From the IMG/VR virus record IMGVR_UViG_3300045125_000027, positions 1 to 26,874 of that record: DNA of 26,874 nucleotides. One strand, given 5' to 3'. A model generated the notes under the pieces. That model was not told the origin of the DNA. It worked only from the letters and a program-made list of their open reading frames with translations, and did not search any database. Positions 17,756 through 23,657 of this stretch are shown here, in pieces. This stretch comes from a virus. Every line of letters begins with the position of its first letter. The first letter of the stretch is position 1. The position numbers and the translations under genes were made by a program.

Positions 17756-18749
17756 ATGAATAAAGCAGTACTTGATCGTTTAAAAAACGCGGGCCTTTTT
17801 ATCAGAACAAGTTCCCGACATGGGATTTGTTTCAACTGGAAGTTATGCACTCAATAAGATTATCTCTGGAGATTATACCAGAGGTATTCCTATTGGCATG
17901 ATTACACAAATACATGGAGAAGCATCTACAGCCAAGACTGTATTTGCTACTCATATCCTCAAGGAAGCTCAAGCAGCAGGACACTACACCATGCTTGTAG
18001 ATTCCGAAAATGCGTATAACCCTGAGTTTGCTGTACACTTAGGATTAGATCCCAAGAAGCTGATTTACGCTGCACCTGAAACATTGGAAGACTGCTTCCA
18101 AGTTATAGAAGATACAATTAAGGCTATCAGAGAAACAGATACTGATACACCGATTGTAGTTGCATACGATAGTATCGCTGTATCGCCTTCAAAAGCAGAA
18201 TACGAAGCAGAGAGCTATGATGGCAACAATATGCAGGGCGCAGTAAGAGCCAAGGCTACGGGAGCTTGCTTGCGAAAGATCAACCCACTCATGCGTAAGC
18301 ATAAAGTAGCACTCGTCATCATCAACCAAATTAGAAACAAAGTTGGTGTAATGTACGGTGATCCTACCACAATGGCTGCGGGAGGCAAGTCGTTAGAGTA
18401 TTACCTAGGCGTTAACTTAAAGACTATCTCGAATAAAACCAGCGACCTCATTCGTGATGAACACAAAGTTGTCGTAGGAATCAAGGGTACAGTTCGTAAC
18501 ACAAAGAATAAAGTATCCGTGCCTTTCCGTGAGTGCGAATTTGAACTCATGTATAACGAGGGTCTAGATCCATACGCTGGCGTTCTACAGATGCTAGAGG
18601 CTGATGGTCTAGTTAAGCGTGCAGGGGCTTGGTACTCTGTCGATGGTACAGAATCCAAGTTCCAGTCTAAGGAGTTCAAGGAAATGCTTCTGAACCCTGC
18701 CGAGAAGGGCTTCGCCCCACTTCACAAAGTTTTCGGTATTTCTTCTTGA
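17756..18749 (+). CDS. recA: RecA/UvsX-type recombinase
   Basis: Strand exchange ATPase. The intact frame from 17820 is preceded by coding sequence in another frame: ATG 17756 gives MNKAVLDRLKNAGL, and removal of one T in the run near 17798 joins it to LSEQVPDMGFVSTGSYALN, so the true start is taken as 17756. RecA hallmarks: GEASTAKTVFATHI (Walker A; the expected glycine before K is alanine), TMLVDSENAYNPEFA, VVAYDSIAVSPSKAE (Walker B), MQGAVRAKATGACLRKINPLM, VINQIRNKVGVMYGDP (loop L2/Q-N switch), AAGGKSLEYYLGV. About 330 residues, like UvsX/RecA. No Shine-Dalgarno site; a TATAAT (17745-17750) lies five bases upstream. The stop overlaps a promoter for the next unit. Confidence 0.9.
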
Positions 18750-18773
18750 AAGTTTTCTGCGGTAGGGTATAAT
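18746..18773 (+). promoter_or_regulatory. Sigma70-like promoter
   Basis: TTGAAA at 18746-18751, a 16-base spacer, TATAAT at 18768-18773. It overlaps the recA stop codon and faces the gene at 18805. Good match to a host housekeeping promoter, though unproven. Confidence 0.6.
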
Positions 18774-18804
18774 AGTGCGACCACAAGGAGAGAACTTAGC
18801 GACC

Positions 18805-19098
18805 ATGACTACCAGAAATTGGCAAAACTTCTATGAAGAAGTGTCTGGCATGATCTCTGATGCATTCGATAATTCCTTTGGACGCAAAATTACTCAACCA
18901 AAACTAAAGAAAGTTATGATTCCGCAAACACAACCTATCGTCGAAGTTAAGGCTACGGCTAAGACTTCTCCCAGCTACCAGTCCATCGAGGACTATACCG
19001 AAAAGACTGGAAAGCGTTTCCGCATGACCAAGGATCAGAAGAATCGCAACCTCACCCGTGAGCAAGCGTTCGCTGAAACCTACGGAGGTAATGCCTAA
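18805..19098 (+). CDS. Small phage protein of unknown function
   Basis: Not recognised. 97 residues from ATG 18805, with AAGGAG at 18785-18790 (spacing 14, long). A GTG at 18775 is in frame but lies before the ribosome site and right after the -10 box, so it is not favoured. The N-terminus TRNWQNFYEEVSGMISDAFDNSFG is amphipathic; the middle is K/P/T-rich (VMIPQTQPIVEVKATAKTSPS); the end is basic and helical (KRFRMTKDQKNRNLTREQAFAETYGGNA). The stop and the DUF932 start overlap as TAATG, so it is coupled to that gene. Low-complexity and strongly charged, possibly DNA-binding. No cysteines, no membrane helix. Confidence 0.65.
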   Translation: MTTRNWQNFYEEVSGMISDAFDNSFGRKITQPKLKKVMIPQTQPIVEVKATAKTSPSYQSIEDYTEKTGKRFRMTKDQKNRNLTREQAFAETYGGNA

Positions 19099-19877
19099 TG
19101 GTCCTCTTTAACGAAGAAATGCTCCGCGCAGAAGCTCCTGCGGTTTTTGCTACGGCACCTGAGGAGGGTCGTGTCTCTGATCGCTACTCTTTCCTCCCCA
19201 CTACGGAGATCCTTGAGATTCTCCAAGAAGAAGGTTGGACTGCTTGGAAGGCTCGTCAGGTTGGTTCCTGCAAGTGGAGCCGTGACCATGCGAAGCACAT
19301 TGTTCGCCTCCGTCACCGTGATCTCGATGTTAAGAATTTCGCAGTCGGTGATAGCTTTCCTGAGATGCTCGTTGTGAATTCGCACAATGGTCTTGGAGGT
19401 TACAAGCTGCAAGCGGGTATCTTCCGTCTTATCTGCTTGAACGGTGCGGTTGTCTCCGAAAATGATTTCGGTACTATCCACATCCGTCACATTGGATTCG
19501 ATCCTGAGCAGGTTAAGGATGCTTCCCGTCGCTTGGTCAGTAATGCTTCGGTCCTCAAGGACAAGGTTACACGCTGGCAAAAGACTGAACTCTCGGAACG
19601 CTCTCGAATGGATTTCTTTGCTGATGCCGCTCGTTTGCGCTTCACGGATCCTGATAATGCCATCATTCAGGAAGTCTCTACTGCCCGTCGCCAACAGGAC
19701 GTTGGTAATGATCTCTGGCGTACTTTTAACGTCGCTCAGGAGAACCTTATCCGAGGCGGTTTCCGTAACCAGCAGACCCGCCGCATGGTTCGCTCGATCT
19801 CTAACATCCAGTTGGACATTGATCTTAACCAACAATTGTGGGAACTTGCTAGTCAGTATGCAGGAAGCACCAACTAG
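19098..19877 (+). CDS. DUF932 (phage/plasmid-like) protein
   Basis: Intact, 259 residues. DUF932 proteins are common on phages and plasmids; molecular function is not established. Seen: DRYSFLPTTEILEILQEEGW, VVNSHNGLGGYKLQAGIFRLICLNGAVVS (about residues 93-121), FGTIHIRHIGFDPEQV and, near the end, LWRTFNVAQENLIRGGF (about 209-225), the family's recurring strand-helix motifs. All 25 arginine codons are CGN, unlike the glycan island. It starts with a one-base overlap on the gene before and is followed by the palindrome and stem-loop region, so it probably ends the transcript started at 18746. Confidence 0.85.
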   Translation: MVLFNEEMLRAEAPAVFATAPEEGRVSDRYSFLPTTEILEILQEEGWTAWKARQVGSCKWSRDHAKHIVRLRHRDLDVKNFAVGDSFPEMLVVNSHNGLGGYKLQAGIFRLICLNGAVVSENDFGTIHIRHIGFDPEQVKDASRRLVSNASVLKDKVTRWQKTELSERSRMDFFADAARLRFTDPDNAIIQEVSTARRQQDVGNDLWRTFNVAQENLIRGGFRNQQTRRMVRSISNIQLDIDLNQQLWELASQYAGSTN

Positions 19878-19891
19878 ACACTCTAAATACT

Positions 19892-19909
19892 GTTAGGGTT
19901 AACCCTAAC
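19892..19909. repeat. Perfect 18-bp palindrome
   Basis: GTTAGGGTT followed by its exact reverse complement AACCCTAAC, no spacer, 14 bases after the DUF932 stop. Could be a dimeric repressor operator or the first of two hairpins. It does not look like a terminator, since no U-run follows. Confidence 0.7.
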
Positions 19910-19917
19910 TAATCCTT

Positions 19918-19961
19918 GTAGGGTAGGGGGATGAGCCTTGTAAACCATTCCCCTATCCTAC
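19918..19961 (+). promoter_or_regulatory. Long GC-rich stem-loop after DUF932
   Basis: 12-14 bp stem (19918-19929 with 19950-19961, one G-U pair; two more inner pairs possible) and a loop of about 16 bases. A short CTCATTATTA follows instead of a U-tract, so function as terminator or mRNA-end structure is open. Confidence 0.5.
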
Positions 19962-19971
19962 TCTCATTATT

Positions 19972-20261
19972 ATGGAAGAATCAAAGTTCAGAGAACCTTT
20001 TTAATGGATGACAATGGGCTTTATGTAACTACAGCCCAAATGAACTTTTTTATGAACAGGGATAATGGCGAAAAACTTGTAAGAGAAGTTTCTCCAGAAT
20101 TCGTAAAATACTACAATAATTGCAAACTTTACAATTTAGTTTACGATATGATGGAGCACGATCCTAAGTGCGCTGTAATGTATTGGGATGCAGGAAGAGG
20201 AGAACGTCTCTTTATCATTTCCTACAAATGGCGAGGTTGCGTATACCTTGGCAAGCATTGA
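19972..20261 (+). CDS. Small hypothetical protein
   Basis: Not recognised. The intact frame begins at ATG 20004 (85 residues: MDDNGLYVTTAQMNFFMNR through FIISYKWRGCVYLGKH). ATG 19972 opens another frame (MEESKFREPF) that would join it in a T-run near 20000 if one base is wrong, giving MEESKFREPFLMDDNG; I list the longer form as likely, but neither start has a clear ribosome site. The body is acidic and aromatic with EVSPEFVKYYNNCKLYNLVYDMMEHDPKC and no known motif. It follows the stem-loop region and is followed by a TATAAT box and 47 non-coding bases. Confidence 0.5.
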
Positions 20262-20265
20262 TCTG

Positions 20266-20271
20266 TATAAT
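20266..20271 (+). promoter_or_regulatory. Possible -10 box (TATAAT)
   Basis: TATAAT preceded by CTG, in the gap 20262-20308 before the small lysine-rich gene. No -35 at the right distance (TTGGCA lies only 12 bases upstream), so it may be phage-type or chance. The rest of the gap is a T/A-rich leader without a ribosome site. Confidence 0.35.
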
Positions 20272-20308
20272 AACTCCTCTGGCGGTCCTAATTTTAATTT
20301 TTAATATC

Positions 20309-20469
20309 ATGGCAGATTCAAAAGTACGAAAAGCAGGAGCCTTATAACAAGGCTGGTGAAAAGAAGAAGCAAAAGAACTATAATACGATAAAGGGTAAGA
20401 TCGAGAATCCAGGAAGACCTCTACGATGACGATGAGGATGGATTCGAGAAGTTTACCAGAAAGAAGTAA
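20309..20469 (+). CDS. Small lysine-rich protein with acidic tail, frameshifted
   Basis: Not recognised. From ATG 20309: MADSKVRK, then (shift near 20330) QEPYNKAGEKKKQKNYNTIKGKIENP, then (shift near 20415) EDLYDDDEDGFEKFTRKK and TAA at 20467-20469. About 55 residues, basic first half, acidic DDDED patch and basic end. No ribosome site is evident. It is followed two bases later by the next ATG. Whether it is really translated rests on the smooth composition across two assumed indels. Confidence 0.4.
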
Positions 20470-20471
20470 TT

Positions 20472-20706
20472 ATGTTCAAGTGGATCTAGGAGAACGTAAG
20501 AAAAAGATTCCCGTAGAGTTTACTTCAGAACCTCTTAAAAATAATCTAACTGAGCGTCATGTTAGGTACATCTGGATTTAGCTTTGGATGTATCTAATAA
20601 TGTAGATCTAGTTAATAGTATAATGACCATGAAGATGAACTTCCATATGCCTGAAGGCACTTACATGAAGAATCTTCACCTTTCCCATATAGAAATTCTT
20701 AATTAA
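20472..20706 (+). CDS. Small hypothetical protein, frameshifted
   Basis: Not recognised. From ATG 20472 with a missing base at once: VDLGERKKKIPVEFTSEPLKNNLTERHVR (about 20478-20562), then after a shift near 20580 ALDVSNNVDLVNSIMTMKMNFHMPEGTYMKNLHLSHIEILN to TAA 20704-20706. About 77 residues, mixed charge, no cysteine or membrane segment. The next ATG follows one base later, as in a run of tightly spaced small genes (20309-21575). Confidence 0.45.
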
Positions 20707-20707
20707 A

Positions 20708-20935
20708 ATGAATCAGGAAGTTAACTCACCTTACTTGCCTTGGTATCCTGCGTTTTCGCACGATACGGAAATTACTTACGATGAGTGGTACGATGTATTC
20801 ACTTCGTTTGTTCAGAAAAACATCAATTCTAAATACGAAAGAATGCTAGATACCAAAAAGGAGCTTATGTATGCCAACAACTTATATACCAAAAACTTCG
20901 ATTCTTGGCCCAACCAGAATTCAAAGAATAGCTAA
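20708..20935 (+). CDS. Small hypothetical protein
   Basis: Not recognised. 75 residues, acidic and aromatic at the start (NSPYLPWYPAFSHDTEITYDEWYDVFTSFVQ), helix-rich later. Its last 65 bases overlap the next gene in a different frame. Since that overlap is unusually long for this genome, an indel may hide a stop near 20865, in which case the protein ends ...TKKELMY. Confidence 0.5.
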   Translation: MNQEVNSPYLPWYPAFSHDTEITYDEWYDVFTSFVQKNINSKYERMLDTKKELMYANNLYTKNFDSWPNQNSKNS

Positions 20936-21209
20936 GAAGCTAATAGAAGAATCCATAGAGGATAGAAAGCTCGCTCTGGATGCTCACCGTTTCTTCAGAG
21001 AAATGGTGGACAATAATCCTATGGACTCAACTGCCAAGGCTTTAATGGTAGACACCCTTAAAGTAGCTCAGGCATCTAAGAATAACGTAATTAAGATCCT
21101 AGGCTTAGTTATTAAAATGGAGGAGCCTACCGACTCTAATACAACCAAGGCATCTAAGGGTTCAGAAAATTCGGTATTTACGGAACTAGATAGTTTAATT
21201 AATGACTAA
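20871..21209 (+). CDS. Small helical protein of unknown function
   Basis: Not recognised with confidence. 112 residues from ATG 20871, which has AAGGAG seven bases upstream (the best ribosome site in this cluster). N-terminal PTTYIPKTSILGPTRIQRIAKKL, then a long helical region EESIEDRKLALDAHRFFREMVDNNP and TLKVAQASKNNVIKILGLVIKMEE, and an S/T/N-rich acidic tail. Size, helicity and position among small late-type genes recall a small terminase subunit, but I see no helix-turn-helix and the call would be a guess. The stop overlaps the next start by eight bases. Confidence 0.6.
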   Translation: MPTTYIPKTSILGPTRIQRIAKKLIEESIEDRKLALDAHRFFREMVDNNPMDSTAKALMVDTLKVAQASKNNVIKILGLVIKMEEPTDSNTTKASKGSENSVFTELDSLIND

Positions 21210-21575
21210 CAAGAAAACCTACCGTGTAGTTTCTCCAGAACTAGATTTAGTTCTTTTTTTGTTCGTGGCTTCTCCCTTGAGGAGGAAAAGAAGATATACG
21301 ATTCACTTCGTAAAAAGATTCTGTCCGAACAAACTCCCATTAAGGTTGAGGATTACAAGGTATTCATAGTCCGCAAGTTTATGATGGAGGGTGATGCTTT
21401 CATAGATGGATTACCCGAAGATGTTGAGGATCGTGAAATTGCTCTGAACGCTGCATACAAGGCTATCATTGATTTGTATCCTCCATTCTCGTTGGAGTTT
21501 ATCTGTACCGATCTGAATGCTCAGACGTTTATGAGCGGTATGGAACACAAGTTCCTCGCCATGCTCAAGCAGTAA
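21202..21575 (+). CDS. Hypothetical protein upstream of the Clp-type ATPase, frameshifted
   Basis: Not recognised. From ATG 21202: MTNKKTYRVVSPELDLVLF, a shift in the T-run near 21255, then FVRGFSLEEEKKIYDSLRKKILSEQTPIKVEDYKVFIVRKF joined to intact 21381-21575 (MMEGDAFIDGLPEDVEDREIALNAAYKAIIDLYPPFSLEF ... AMLKQ). About 125 residues, acidic, alpha/beta. The stop TAA 21573-21575 comes just before the Clp-type ATPase. Because the frame after the stop (KTKGRVINEGLGMSSIEDLE) runs smoothly into that ATPase, it could also be its N-terminal domain if the stop is an error. Confidence 0.5.
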
Positions 21576-21609
21576 GACTAAGGGCAGAGTTATCAATGAA
21601 GGTCTTGGT

Positions 21610-22531
21610 ATGTCCTCAATCGAGGATCTTGAGAATCTTTCGCATACACTTCAATACAAACATTGTCGGTCAGGATGAAGCTATTGATGCACTAATTAAT
21701 GCCATGAAGCTCATGGCTTCTGGTTTAACAAAGCATAGCTCATTCTTATTCGTTGGACCTACGGGAGTTGGCAAGACTCAAATCGCAAAGATCCTTGGTG
21801 AGAAGTTCAGCGGCAACTTCTTCAAAGTGAACTAGTGCAGAATACTCTCACGGGCATGAGTATGCCAAGTTGATTGGATCCCCTCAGGATTTATTGGTCA
21901 CAGCGAAAAGAGTTTGTTAGGTGAGAAGGCAGAGCAATCCAATCGTTGGGTATTCCTATTCGACGAGATTGAGAAGGCTCACCACAAGTTGTACGATTTT
22001 CTTCTTTCACTTCTTGATGATGGAACCTGCACCGATAACCTTGGTCAAGTGTTAGACTTCAGCCAATCTATCTTCATCTTCACATCGAATCAAGGCATTA
22101 CCGAGATTAACAAGGAGCCTATGGGGTTCGATAGAAAGAAGGCTCCCGATGAGAAGGTTTCATCGGAGATTATTCGTAAGTCCATCAAGCGGCACTTTAG
22201 TCCTGAATTCTTAAACCGTATTGATGATATAGTTGTGTTCCATGCTCTCAGCAAGGAAGATGTTAAGAAGATTGCTAAATTGCAACTAGAAGCCCTGCCT
22301 ATCAAGGCTACTGATTCGTTAATCGAGTATGTTGCCGAGGGTGGATACTCTAATGAGTACGGAGCTAGAAACATCGCTCGATTTATTAAGTCTAACGTGT
22401 CCAATAAGATTGCAGACGCAATCCTGAACAAGATCGTTCCTACCAAGGAAAAGGATTTGTACACACCTCGTATTGTCGATGGTACTGTTCGGATTGTAGA
22501 TACCAAAAAATATAACGCATCTTCTAATTAA
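21610..22531 (+). CDS. AAA+ ATPase, ClpA/ClpB D2-like single-module protein, frameshifted
   Basis: Unfoldase-type motor. ATG 21610 follows AAGG; SSIEDLENLSHTL, then (shift near 21660) IVGQDEAIDALINAMKLMASGL, the entry segment of Clp D2 modules. Next GPTGVGKTQIAKIL (Walker A, 21756-21797), a pore-loop segment G..PGFIGHSE near 21885 across a shift, WVFLFDEIEKAHHKLYDFLLSLLDDG (Walker B), IFIFTSNQG (sensor 1), FLNRIDDIVVF (arginine-finger region) and EYGARNIARFI (sensor 2). About 305 residues, one AAA+ module, no N-domain or D1. The ClpP-docking IGF/IGL loop is not evident (the region reads EPMGFDRKK). ClpX is similar in size but has a zinc domain, absent here. Confidence 0.82.
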
Positions 22532-22549
22532 ATACCTAAAGCTCCGCAG

Positions 22550-22555
22550 TATAAT
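22550..22555 (+). promoter_or_regulatory. Possible -10 box before the 22573 gene and tRNA array
   Basis: TATAAT in CAGTATAATATACC, 17 bases before the ATG at 22573; TTAAAT at 22528-22533 is a poor -35. AGGAGA follows at 22563-22568 as ribosome site. It could start the transcript that includes the tRNAs. Confidence 0.45.
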
Positions 22556-22572
22556 ATACCGTAGGAGACATT

Positions 22573-22842
22573 ATGGCACACGGCAAGCGTTGGAACATCG
22601 AAATTCATTGGCTTGATGAGGATGGTCATTCGGCTATCACAACTTACAACGACGATAGTAATGAAAACGTCCTGTATATTGTGGCTATTGCCCTGAAGAA
22701 TTTCTACAAGAGCACTAAGCACGATACGATTACCGATGTTTTTGTGGACATGAAGTGCTATACCTGCAACTATGATAGCGAGACTGATACTCGCACTTTT
22801 GTAGGTGTCCCAACGTACTGCAAGTGCGATATGCGGGAGTAA
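22573..22842 (+). CDS. Small protein ending inside tRNA-Gly
   Basis: Not recognised. Intact, 89 residues, AGGAGA at the right distance. Seen: GKRWNIEIHWLDEDGHSAITTYNDDSNENVLYIVAIALKNFY, then VFVDMKCYTCNYDSETDTRTFVGVPTYCKCDMRE, with CYTC and CKC as possible metal sites. Acidic and beta-rich. The last ten bases are the first ten of tRNA-Gly, and the stop TAA coincides with tRNA positions 8-10. Excision of the tRNA by RNase P would therefore cut the message before its stop codon. Confidence 0.7.
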   Translation: MAHGKRWNIEIHWLDEDGHSAITTYNDDSNENVLYIVAIALKNFYKSTKHDTITDVFVDMKCYTCNYDSETDTRTFVGVPTYCKCDMRE

Positions 22843-22907
22843 CTCAATGGTAGAGTTTCAGCCTTCCAAGCTGACTGTTGCGAGTTCGAGTCTCGTCTCC
22901 CGCTCCA
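22833..22907 (+). tRNA. tRNA-Gly(UCC)
   Basis: Acceptor GCGGGAG pairs with CTCCCGC. Anticodon stem TCAGC/GCTGA around loop CTTCCAA (anticodon TCC). T-arm CGAG-TTCGAGT-CTCG. CCA is encoded. Its first ten bases are shared with the end of the 22573 gene. Confidence 0.93.
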
Positions 22908-22913
22908 GCACAC

Positions 22914-22990
22914 GCGCCTATAGCTCAATCGGTTAGAGTTGCCGTCTTATAAGCGGTAGGTTCTTGGTTCAAGTCCAAGTAGGCGTACCA
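22914..22990 (+). tRNA. tRNA-Ile(UAU)
   Basis: Acceptor GCGCCTA pairs with TAGGCGT (first pair G-U). Anticodon loop CTTATAA, anticodon TAT. T-arm CTTGG-TTCAAGT-CCAAG. CCA encoded. UAU is uncommon for bacterial tRNA-Ile; it would read AUA directly. Confidence 0.88.
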
Positions 22991-23015
22991 AACAATCTTT
23001 AAGAAAGGATTTATT

Positions 23016-23252
23016 ATGACTGAAAAGACTGTTGATAAGCGTGATAAGTTCCTTGCTCAGATGCTCGAAGGTGCTGAACAAGGTATTAAGCAGATGGACA
23101 ATGCTCTTTCTCAAATTGATGCTCAACGTGAGAACATCATCAATCGACGTAATGAGCTTGTCGATACTGCTAATGAACTGAAGGTCATTCTCGGACTTAC
23201 GGATGAGATTGAGCCTGAGGGTGGTTTCTGGAAGGGTGACAGTACCCTGTGA
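23016..23252 (+). CDS. Small coiled-coil protein between tRNA genes
   Basis: Not recognised. Intact, 78 residues, AAAGGA nine bases before ATG. An almost continuous helix (KRDKFLAQMLEGAEQGIKQMDNALSQIDAQRENIINRRNELVDTANELKVIL) with heptad hydrophobics, then a short acidic end. It ends nine bases before tRNA-Asn. Similar short coiled-coil proteins are common in phages as structural or regulatory helpers; nothing more can be said. Confidence 0.65.
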   Translation: MTEKTVDKRDKFLAQMLEGAEQGIKQMDNALSQIDAQRENIINRRNELVDTANELKVILGLTDEIEPEGGFWKGDSTL

Positions 23253-23260
23253 TTGAAGGT

Positions 23261-23335
23261 TCCTCGGTAGCTCAATGGTAGAGCAATCGGCTGTTAACCG
23301 ATTGGTTGTAGGTTCGATCCCTACCCGAGGAGCCA
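23261..23335 (+). tRNA. tRNA-Asn(GUU)
   Basis: Acceptor TCCTCGG/CCGAGGA, anticodon stem ATCGG/CCGAT around CTGTTAA (anticodon GTT), T-loop GGTTCGATCC, G discriminator and encoded CCA. Confidence 0.94.
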
Positions 23336-23342
23336 TATACAA

Positions 23343-23414
23343 GGGAGGCGACGTTGAAGGAAACGTGCCGTAGTAAATACGGATTCAGCAGGTGTCGAAC
23401 CCTGCACTCCCACC
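23343..23414 (+). ncRNA. tRNA-like structured segment (degenerate or miscalled tRNA)
   Basis: Four stems in cloverleaf order: 5-bp end stem (GGGAG 23343-23347 with CTCCC 23407-23411), ACGTT/AACGT, CCGTA/TACGG with a 5-base loop, and GCAGG/CCTGC with loop TGTCGAAC, followed by ACC. The anticodon loop is two bases short and the T-loop one base long, so no anticodon can be read. A true tRNA with indel errors, a decayed tRNA, or another RNA are all possible. Confidence 0.35.
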
Positions 23415-23622
23415 TGCGAGTACGTTGTTGAGTGTTGACGATGGCGTACATTTTTCATCGCTGCGGCTTCAGCAAGCGTTCGACATAGCTGAAAACGTCC
23501 GAGTACCATTCGCCCGATGGACGTTAAGAACAGAGGGGCTATGTTGGGGGTTTTTGCAATTTATCCATTATGTTTCGTTGCGTGCGTTAAACTGAAATTG
23601 CAACTTAGCTCTTTAAAATAAC
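23415..23622 (+). other. Non-coding gap with inverted repeats in the tRNA array
   Basis: No convincing gene. It holds a 7-bp inverted repeat (AACGTCC 23494-23500, GGACGTT 23519-23525) and a 9-bp one (TTGCAATTT 23554-23562, AAATTGCAA 23595-23603). It may contain a small RNA; frames here have no coding character. Confidence 0.4.
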
Positions 23623-23657
23623 GGGGATGTGGTGGAACAGGCAGACACATCAGACTT

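Noticed and set aside
18775-18804. GTG start for the 18805 gene
   Set aside because: It falls right after the -10 box and before the AAGGAG site.
19095-19835. Long minus-strand ORF (246 codons)
   Set aside because: Shadow of the DUF932 gene, which has a clear family match and ribosome coupling on the plus strand.
22090-22506. Minus-strand ORF under the ATPase
   Set aside because: Antisense of the Clp-type ATPase; no ribosome site or family features.
22947-23342. Minus-strand ORF with GIEPTTNRLTADCSTIELPRN
   Set aside because: It is the translation of the antisense of tRNA-Asn and tRNA-Ile; this peptide is a well-known false product of tRNA genes.
23392-23595. Plus-strand 67-codon ORF in the tRNA array
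   Set aside because: No ribosome site, low coding character, and it spans inverted repeats.
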